48,785 nucleotides of DNA from Cystobacter ferrugineus (GTDB taxonomy: Bacteria > Myxococcota > Myxococcia > Myxococcales > Myxococcaceae). The notes below the pieces were generated by a model. The model was not told the DNA's origin. It ran no database searches and saw only the letters and a program-made list of their open reading frames with translations. The stretch covers positions 1 to 48,785 of the forward strand of contig NZ_MPIN01000031.1 of the NCBI RefSeq assembly GCF_001887355.1. The letters run 5' to 3'. The position numbers and the translations under genes are program-made. Within the stretch, counting starts at the first letter, position 1. Each line of letters opens with the position of its first letter. Positions 42,678 to 48,785 of this stretch are shown here, in pieces.

Positions 42678-45600
42678 ATGGCCAAATCGTTGGTGGAGCG
42701 GTACGAGCAACTCCTCGCCCAGGATCCCACGTCGTCGGTCTTCGTGGAGCTGGCCAAGGCATTGATCGCCAAGGGCGAGCATGCGCGGGCCATTACCGTC
42801 TGTGAGCAGGGAATCTCCCATCACCCGCAGTCGGTGACGGGGCGCGTGTTGTGGGGCAAGGCCCTCATCTTGATGGGGCGCCCCGCGGAGGCGATGGCGC
42901 AGTTCGATCAGGCGGTGACGATCGACAAGGAGAACCCGCACGCCTACAACCTCATCTCCGAGGTGTTGTTGCAGCGGGGCCTGTACCGCTCGGCGCTGCC
43001 CATCCTGCGCAAGGCGCTCGCGCTGCAGCCCAACGATGCCCGCGTGCGCGGGTGGATGGAGCAGGCCCAGGCCGCGCTCGCCGGCGGTCCCGCCCCGGCT
43101 TTTGGTGACCTGAGTGCCCTGGACGCTCCGGCCGAGGAGCCCCCCGCCGAGGAGCCCGCCGCCGCGGACACGGCGTCGGAGGAGAAGACCGAGCTCGTCG
43201 TGGCCGCCGAGGCGTCCGCGCCCGCCGCCCAGGAGCAGGCCGCTCCCGCGCCGGAGGTGCCGCTGCTGGAGCTGGCGGCCGATGACGAGGCGGGTGCCCC
43301 CCAGTCCGCGACCCCACCTCCGCCCCCGATGGAGGCCTTCGTCACGACCCTTGAGGTGCAGCTTCCCTTCGACGAGGAGGCGCCGCCCGCCGTGGGCGAG
43401 GAGCCACCGGCCGTCGCGGCGGAAGCGGCTCCGAGTGGCGATGCGGGCGAGGCGCCCGCCGTGGAGGCCGCCGCCGTCGAGGAAGAAGGTGGATTGCTCG
43501 CGGACCTGCCCCCGCTGGAGCCGCCCCCGCTCATGCCTCCGGAGTCCGAGGCCGCGGCTCCCACCGAGGAGCCGGCCCCTGTCGGCGCGCGCTCGGGTGA
43601 CACGGGCTCGCGGCGGGGCCTGCTCGAGGGACTTCCCGAGGTGGCCGCGGTCCAGCCCCGCGTGCCCGCGCCGGCCGCGGCTCCGGCGCCCAAGGCCGCC
43701 GTCCCGGACATGGCGGCCCAGGTCGCCGCCTACGAGAAAGAGCTGCGCGCGAAGCTGCTGCCCCAGGTCTCCGGCCCGTGGATCTCCGCGCGCGCGCTCA
43801 AGGGGATCGCCGCGGTGGGCGTGGTGGTGTTGGCGCTCGGCGTGTTGCTCGTCGTCCGGGCCAAGCAGGGAGGCCAGGCGCTCATCGCCGCGTTGGATCG
43901 CACCGCGCTCCTGCTGCAGAAGGACACGGAGACCTCGCGTCGGGACGCGCTCAAGCTGCTGTCCCAGGTGTCCTCGCTGGAGCCGGACAACACCCGCGCC
44001 TGGGCCCTGTCGGCCGAGGCCCATGCCCTGCGCTACGCCGAGAATGGCGACGCGCAGGAGCGCGCCGAGGCGCTCGCCGCGATCGATCGCCCCGGCGTGC
44101 GTGCCGAACAGCCGGCGCTCGCCCTCGTCGTGGACGCGCTGGTGGCGGATGCGAAGGGCCGGGACTCCGCCAACCGGGCCCTGCTGGGCGCCACCGTGCA
44201 GAGCTCGGAGGTCGAGGCCCTGGCCGCCGAGGCGCTGCTGGCGCGTGGCCAGTCGAAGGACGCGCTGGAGCGGCTCTCCCGCTCGTTGAAGCTGTCGCCC
44301 CGCAACGTGCGCGCCCTGGTGACACTCGGCGAGTACTACCGGGACGCGGAGGATCCAGTGAATGCCCTGCGCCTGTTCTCCGCCGCCACGAAGCTCGCCC
44401 CGGATCACCCCGTGGCGCGGCTGGGCGTCGCGGAGAGCCAGCTCGTGCTCGGCAAGGAGCTGGAACAGGCGCTGGCGGATGTGCAGGCGCTGGCCGAGGA
44501 CGGGACCGTGCCGGCTTCCGAGAAGGATCGCCTGCGGCTGGTGCGTGGCCGGTTGATGACGGAGCGTGGCAAGGCCCGGGATGCGCGGACCCTGCTCGCC
44601 GAGGGCACCCAGGGGCCGCTCGCCCGCGACACCCTGGTGGCGTTGGGCGAGGCGCACCGGGCGTCCGGCGACATGGTCGCGGCGCAGGGCTCCTTCGAGC
44701 AGGCCTTGAAGCTCTCGCCCGACAGCGAGGCGGCGAAGGTGGGCCTGGGCCGGGCGCTGCTGGATCGGGACCGCGAGCGCGAGGTGCTCACCCGGGTGGA
44801 GGGAGAGGGCCGTCACGTGGCGCTGGTGCGGGCCGCGGCGTACACGAAGCTGGGCGACTGGAAGCGCGCCCGGTTGGAGCTGGCGCGCACGCGCGTGGAG
44901 TCGCGCTATCCCGCCGAGGCCATCGTCTACATGGCCCGCGCGGATGCCGCCGAGGGGGAGCGTGATCGGGCGCAGGTGGCGCTGGAGAAGACGCTCGCGG
45001 CGGCCAGGCGCGAGCGCGCCGGAGTGCGCACGGCGCTGGCGCTGATGCAGTGGCAGGACAAGGCCGCGGACAAGGCGGGCGGCCTGTTGGAGACGGCCGT
45101 GGCGGAGGACGCGCGCAACTACGAGGCCGCGTGCGCGCTGGGCCGGCTGCGCCTGTCCCAGGGTCTGCCGGACGTGGCGCTCAAGTCGTTGAATCAGGCG
45201 CTCGAGCGCAATGCCTCCCACGGCGAGGCGCGCGAGGCGCTCGGCCGCTCCCTGTTGTTCCTCGGCAAGCCCTCCGAGGCGCTCCAGCAGTTCGATACGT
45301 GGCGGCTCGACAACCCGGAGGCCGCGGGGGCCCACAAGGGCGCCGCGATGGCGCTCTACCACACGGGGAAGATGAAGGACGCCGAGTCCTCCTCGGCGCG
45401 CGCGGTGAAGCTGTCGTCGAGCGATCCGGAGGCCCACCGCGTGCGCGCGGACATCCTCTTCGCGCTGGGCGACACCAAGGGCGGCTTCGGTGCCCTGGAG
45501 AGCGCCAACAAGCTGGACAGCAAGTCGCCGGAGACCTTCTGCGCCATCGCCTCCGCCTTCCTGCGCCAGGGCCTGGAGGACAACGCCGACAAGGCCTTCG

Positions 45601-46112
45601 AGGCGGCGCGGCGCGAGGGGCCCGACACCGTGTGCGGCCAGATTGGTGGGCATTGGGTGAAGGACTCGGGCGGGCGCGCGGCGGCCAGGACGCTGCAGGA
45701 GATCGCCAAGAAGGCGCTCACCCCCTGGGACAAGGCGTTCGCCCAGTCGGCCATGGCGCGGGTGCTGCTGTCCGCCGGCGCCACCAAGGAGGCGCGCGAG
45801 GCGGCGAACGAAGCGGTGCGGCTGGAGCCCTTCTCCGGACGCGCCCACCTCGTCCTGGGCCAGGTGGCGCTCAGGCAGCGCGAGGAGGCCGTGGCCATTC
45901 AGGAGCTGTCCCGCGCGGTGGAACTGGAGCCCGTGGATGGTCCGGCGTGGCTGTCCCTGGGGGATGCGCTCGCGCGTCAATCCGCGGAGACGCCGCGCGC
46001 CATCCAGGCCTATCAGACCTTCTTGAAGCTCGCGTCGGCCTCACCCGAGGCGGGGCGGGTGAGGAAGGCCCTTCCCCTCCTCATTCGCCGCGCCAGGGCG
46101 GGAGGCCGTTAG
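42678..46112 (+). CDS. large TPR membrane protein
   Basis: 1144 residues from ATG 42678; an ATG at 42663 is an alternative. Residues 1-140 hold about four TPR units (VERYEQLLAQDPTSSVFVEL, GEHARAITVCEQGI). About 140-365 is a Pro/Glu/Ala-rich disordered stretch. One membrane segment lies at 376-394. The rest is more than fifteen TPR-like repeats up to ELSRAVELEPVDGPAWLSLG. The design, a cytoplasmic TPR head and a periplasmic TPR rod, suggests a scaffold. The next gene starts directly after its stop. Confidence 0.85.
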   Translation: MAKSLVERYEQLLAQDPTSSVFVELAKALIAKGEHARAITVCEQGISHHPQSVTGRVLWGKALILMGRPAEAMAQFDQAVTIDKENPHAYNLISEVLLQRGLYRSALPILRKALALQPNDARVRGWMEQAQAALAGGPAPAFGDLSALDAPAEEPPAEEPAAADTASEEKTELVVAAEASAPAAQEQAAPAPEVPLLELAADDEAGAPQSATPPPPPMEAFVTTLEVQLPFDEEAPPAVGEEPPAVAAEAAPSGDAGEAPAVEAAAVEEEGGLLADLPPLEPPPLMPPESEAAAPTEEPAPVGARSGDTGSRRGLLEGLPEVAAVQPRVPAPAAAPAPKAAVPDMAAQVAAYEKELRAKLLPQVSGPWISARALKGIAAVGVVVLALGVLLVVRAKQGGQALIAALDRTALLLQKDTETSRRDALKLLSQVSSLEPDNTRAWALSAEAHALRYAENGDAQERAEALAAIDRPGVRAEQPALALVVDALVADAKGRDSANRALLGATVQSSEVEALAAEALLARGQSKDALERLSRSLKLSPRNVRALVTLGEYYRDAEDPVNALRLFSAATKLAPDHPVARLGVAESQLVLGKELEQALADVQALAEDGTVPASEKDRLRLVRGRLMTERGKARDARTLLAEGTQGPLARDTLVALGEAHRASGDMVAAQGSFEQALKLSPDSEAAKVGLGRALLDRDREREVLTRVEGEGRHVALVRAAAYTKLGDWKRARLELARTRVESRYPAEAIVYMARADAAEGERDRAQVALEKTLAAARRERAGVRTALALMQWQDKAADKAGGLLETAVAEDARNYEAACALGRLRLSQGLPDVALKSLNQALERNASHGEAREALGRSLLFLGKPSEALQQFDTWRLDNPEAAGAHKGAAMALYHTGKMKDAESSSARAVKLSSSDPEAHRVRADILFALGDTKGGFGALESANKLDSKSPETFCAIASAFLRQGLEDNADKAFEAARREGPDTVCGQIGGHWVKDSGGRAAARTLQEIAKKALTPWDKAFAQSAMARVLLSAGATKEAREAANEAVRLEPFSGRAHLVLGQVALRQREEAVAIQELSRAVELEPVDGPAWLSLGDALARQSAETPRAIQAYQTFLKLASASPEAGRVRKALPLLIRRARAGGR

Positions 46113-46478
46113 GTGCGGACTTCGTCGACTCCTCCGCCGCTGCCGCTCATGCGCATCATGAGTGGCAATGCCTTCCTGCTGTCCATCCTCTACCTGCTGG
46201 TGGGCATTGGGGTGGAAGCGGCGCGGCGGCTGAGGCCCTCGGCCTTCATCCTGCGGCTGTCCCTGTCGCTCGACTCGCTTCCGGCCCGGGTGCTGGAGCT
46301 GGTGGGGTTGATGGAGCCGCTGCGCGAGGCCTATCTCTCCGGCCGCATCTCCGAGGCCATGTTGCGCCTCGTCTTCAGCTCCACCACCATCGGCATCATC
46401 TTCCTGCTCGCCGTGGGGGTGGGGCTGTTCATGGGGACGTTGCGCGGCTTCCTGCTGCGCCAGGCCGCCCGGCGCTAG
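46113..46478 (+). CDS. small two-segment membrane protein
   Basis: 121 residues from a GTG placed directly after the TAG of the TPR gene; ATG codons further in are possible starts. Two hydrophobic segments (NAFLLSILYLLVGIGVEA and TIGIIFLLAVGVGLFMGT) flank a helical region. The close coupling suggests it works with the TPR protein. Function unknown. Confidence 0.7.
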   Translation: MRTSSTPPPLPLMRIMSGNAFLLSILYLLVGIGVEAARRLRPSAFILRLSLSLDSLPARVLELVGLMEPLREAYLSGRISEAMLRLVFSSTTIGIIFLLAVGVGLFMGTLRGFLLRQAARR

Positions 46479-46526
46479 TCCGCCCCTGCCTGGGGCGGGC
46501 GTCGAAGTGAGGCGCCGCTCCCGGGC

Positions 46527-47921
46527 TCACCCGCCGAGTGCCACCGCGACGGCCTCCTCCCGGGGTTCGACGAGCGATTTCCTCTCCCAGGCGCGGCTCT
46601 TCCAGCGGTACCAGAAGACGAGACCGCGCATCCACTCGTCCGCCGCGATGGCCAGCCAGATTCCGGGCAGTCCCCATTGCAGGCGGAAGACGAGCAGGTA
46701 GCCCAGCGGCAGGCTCATGCAGACCATGGAGATGAGGGCCATGTAGACGCAGAACTGCGCATCCCCGGAGGCGCGCAGGGCGTTGACCAGGACGAGATTG
46801 AAGGAGCGTCCGGACTCCAGCAGCAGGCTCAGCAGGAGGACCCGCGAGGTGAGCTGGAGGATGTCCGCGTTGGTCGTGAACAAGCCCACGATCGGCTGGC
46901 GCAGCAGGATGACGAGCAGATCCACCAGCACGGTGATGGCCACGGCCCACTTCAGGCTCTCGAGCGCGCGCCGGTAGGCCTCGTTCGGTTGGTGGGCCCC
47001 CACCATCCGTCCCACCAGGATGGCCGTTCCCGTTCCAATCGCGAGGCTGAACAGGAAGATGTATTGGGAGATGGCCATGGCGTACTGCCGGGACGCGATG
47101 GCCGTGGGTCCGAGGAACGTGACGTAGTACAGGAACACCGTCTGGCAGGACTGGTAGGTGAACTGCTCGATGCCGGCGGGCACGCCCACCTTGAGGAGCT
47201 TGCCGCAGTACTCGCGCGAGAACGTCATGTAGTCGCGCGCCACCATCCGCACGTCCATCACCCGGTAGAGCATCCACACGAAGACGACGAGCGCGGTGGC
47301 CCGGCTCACCCCGGTGGACACCGCCGCCCCCGTCACTCCCCACGCCGGCAGTCCGAAGTGGCCGAAGATGAGCGCGTAGTTGCACACCACGTGCAGCACG
47401 TTCATCCCCAGCGACACGTACATGGATTGCCGCGTGAAGCCGTAGGTGCGGATGAGGGCGGCGACGACGTTGATGAGGGCTTGCAGGAAGATGAATCCGC
47501 CCGCGATGCGGATGTACGCCCGCGCGTGGGCCAGCACCGGGCCCTGCAGGTTCATGTGCGTCAGGATGAAGCCGCTGAGTGACAGCAGCGCCGCGCTCAC
47601 CACGAGCCCGAGCATCAGGTTCATGGTGATGGCCAGCGCCGAGATGCGGGCGGCCTCGGCGTTCCTGCTTGCTCCGAGATACTGCGCCACGACGATGGAG
47701 GCGCCGTGGCTGACCACGTTCATGATGAGGATGCACAGGGCGATGTACTGATTGACCACGCCCACCGCGGAGACGGCCTCGTCCGAGACCCCGCTGAGCA
47801 TCAGCGTGTCCGACGTGACCATCAGCATGAACAGCATCATCTCCAGGAAGATGGGCCAGGTCAGGCGGAACAGTCCCAGCGTGGGCTGCGCGAGGGCCGC
47901 CGTTCGATGCGGTGCGTCCAT
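46527..47921 (-). CDS. MATE family efflux transporter
   Basis: 464 residues with twelve membrane segments in two similar halves. The start region LGLFRLTWPIFLEMMLFMLM and ADTLMLS-like VTSDTLMLSGVSDEAVSAVG are typical of the DinF/NorM superfamily, as is GVPAGIEQFTYQSCQTVFLY at the start of the second half. It exports organic cations or lipid-linked substrates by Na+ or H+ antiport; the substrate cannot be told from sequence. Confidence 0.9.
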   Translation of the reverse strand: MDAPHRTAALAQPTLGLFRLTWPIFLEMMLFMLMVTSDTLMLSGVSDEAVSAVGVVNQYIALCILIMNVVSHGASIVVAQYLGASRNAEAARISALAITMNLMLGLVVSAALLSLSGFILTHMNLQGPVLAHARAYIRIAGGFIFLQALINVVAALIRTYGFTRQSMYVSLGMNVLHVVCNYALIFGHFGLPAWGVTGAAVSTGVSRATALVVFVWMLYRVMDVRMVARDYMTFSREYCGKLLKVGVPAGIEQFTYQSCQTVFLYYVTFLGPTAIASRQYAMAISQYIFLFSLAIGTGTAILVGRMVGAHQPNEAYRRALESLKWAVAITVLVDLLVILLRQPIVGLFTTNADILQLTSRVLLLSLLLESGRSFNLVLVNALRASGDAQFCVYMALISMVCMSLPLGYLLVFRLQWGLPGIWLAIAADEWMRGLVFWYRWKSRAWERKSLVEPREEAVAVALGG

Positions 47922-48273
47922 GCCCCGGCATGTCGCACGCCGCGCGAGTGCTGTCGAGCGTCGGCCGGACGCCCGCTCAGCCGCTCATGAAAGATTGCAC
48001 GCCGTTGAGGCCGCAATTTTCTGGTGATTCTTCAACTCCTGGGCCAATCCAAGACAGCGGAAGCCCCGGTGCTCTGCGCGAAGGACAACAAACGCAGCGC
48101 GGGAAGAGGGGACGTGTCGTCGCCAGCGGGGTGAGGACAAAAACGGGATTAAACCCGAAAAAATGAGCGCACCGCTCAATAGGATTGTCGTGCCCATGCT
48201 CGGCACGGCGAGGCTGACACCGTGTGTCGTCTCGGGGACTCCCAAACACCCAACTCTCAAGGAGAAGCTGACT
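47922..48273. other. intergenic region upstream of the chitinase
   Basis: 352 bases between divergent genes. No gene is supported. CGGGATTAAACCCG, a small palindrome followed by six A, lies near 48140-48160. The chitinase ribosome binding site AAGGAGAAG is at about 48259-48267. No convincing sigma-70 or sigma-54 promoter was found. Confidence 0.4.
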
Positions 48274-48785
48274 ATGTGGCGACAGGGACTGCGTGGTTTT
48301 GCGAAGACTTTCTTGTCCGCGGCGGCGGTGGTCTCGTCGTTGGGGATGGGACTTGCCGCGCAAGACGCGGCCGCGGCGTGTCGAGGCACCTGGGCCGAGG
48401 GCACGGCCTACAACGTGGGTGACGGGGTGTCCTACAACGGCGGCAAGTACACGGCGCTCGTTTCGCATACCGCCTGCGTGGGTTGCGGCTGGAACCCTGT
48501 CGCGGCACCGTCGCTGTGGAAGACGGGCGGCGATTGCGGCGGTACCACCCCGCCGCCCACGGATCCCCCTCCCCCCACGGGCACGGGCATCGCCGCCATC
48601 CTGAGCGAGTCCACGTTCAACTCGATGTTCCCCGGCCGCAGCAGCTTCTACACCTACTCGGCCCTGGTGGCCGCGGCGAACACCTTCCCCGGGTTCGCCA
48701 CCACGGGTGACACCACCACGCGCAAGCGCGAGGTGGCGGCCTTCCTCGCCAACATCGCCCACGAGACCGGTGGCCTCTATTACGT
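48274..48785 (+). CDS. GH19 chitinase with chitin-binding module, 3' end cut off
   Basis: 170 codons up to the window edge. ATG 48274 has AAGGAGAAG upstream. A Sec signal peptide (about 1-34, ending AAQDAAAA) leads to a CBM5/12-type module (WAEGTAYNVGDGVSYNGGKY, WNPVAAPSLWKTGG). A Thr/Pro linker follows, then a GH19 domain start (ILSESTFNSMFPGR, FYTYSALVAAANTFPGF). It reaches FLANIAHETGG, whose Glu is the expected catalytic acid. Secreted enzyme for chitin breakdown, fitting a predatory soil myxobacterium. Confidence 0.9.
   Translation, partial: MWRQGLRGFAKTFLSAAAVVSSLGMGLAAQDAAAACRGTWAEGTAYNVGDGVSYNGGKYTALVSHTACVGCGWNPVAAPSLWKTGGDCGGTTPPPTDPPPPTGTGIAAILSESTFNSMFPGRSSFYTYSALVAAANTFPGFATTGDTTTRKREVAAFLANIAHETGGLYY

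Noticed and set aside
42603-45980. A 1125-codon minus-strand open frame
   Set aside because: Antisense to the TPR gene, with Arg/Leu/Gly/His-rich shadow composition and no domain.
48140-48160. Terminator or riboswitch upstream of the chitinase
   Set aside because: The palindrome is only four bases per arm and is followed by A rather than T on the plus strand.

Overview
The window is high-GC DNA from a myxobacterium, most likely of the suborder Cystobacterineae (Archangium/Cystobacter/Stigmatella-like). The main evidence is an mglB-mglA pair with the family-specific TVPGQ switch, a SitA-type lipoprotein toxin, large Ser/Thr kinases joined to TPR or AgmX/PglI-type C-terminal domains, a GltJ-like zinc-ribbon/GYF protein, and a sigma-54-driven small RNA resembling Pxr in architecture. 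The species cannot be named from sequence reading alone.

Left part, 1 to about 11.2 kb: a genomic island lying against the 3' end of tRNA-Asn(GUU). Next to the tRNA is a tyrosine recombinase that lacks two of the usual catalytic residues. The cargo holds a large Rep-like protein followed by three 22-bp direct repeats (iteron-like), a protein of the GPKTxEGK family, a HEPN-like protein, two small genes, a SitA-type polymorphic toxin with a DUF2283 immunity gene, a frameshifted XRE regulator, and an RNase HI/TIR-domain gene pair that is a candidate defence module. The other end of the island lies outside the window.

11.2-21.3 kb: core genes. rsmB, ldcA, a class-C serine hydrolase and mpl form a tightly packed run joined by overlaps and apparently concerned with cell-wall turnover; a TlpA-like lipoprotein and an IMPase follow. 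On the other strand mglB-mglA is followed by a small cyclic-nucleotide-binding protein. A Ser/Thr kinase comes next.

21.3-28.7 kb: information processing. The dnaX-ybaB-recR operon is present, with dnaX split between two reading frames. A GT22-like membrane glycosyltransferase is divergent from it. The minus-strand run serS, tRNA-Ser(UGA), tRNA-Ser(GCU), tRNA-Arg(ACG), tadA, tRNA-Ser(CGA), tRNA-Ser(GGA), SRP RNA, terminator gathers what appears to be the whole serine-decoding set with the deaminase that modifies the Arg tRNA.

28.8-48.8 kb: a zinc-ribbon/GYF/TPR membrane protein, an FAD oxidoreductase with a GT2 and a polysaccharide deacetylase, a kinase-TPR receptor, a DUF4142 lipoprotein, an acyltransferase with an SDR-like protein, a sigma-54 promoter and three-hairpin sRNA, a lipoprotein, a large TPR membrane protein, a small membrane protein, a MATE transporter, and the 5' part of a GH19 chitinase cut by the window edge.

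The best candidates for undescribed biology are the TIR/RNase H pair, the Rep-iteron module inside a tRNA-integrated island, the sitA toxin-immunity pair, the dnaX frame switch and the sigma-54 sRNA.
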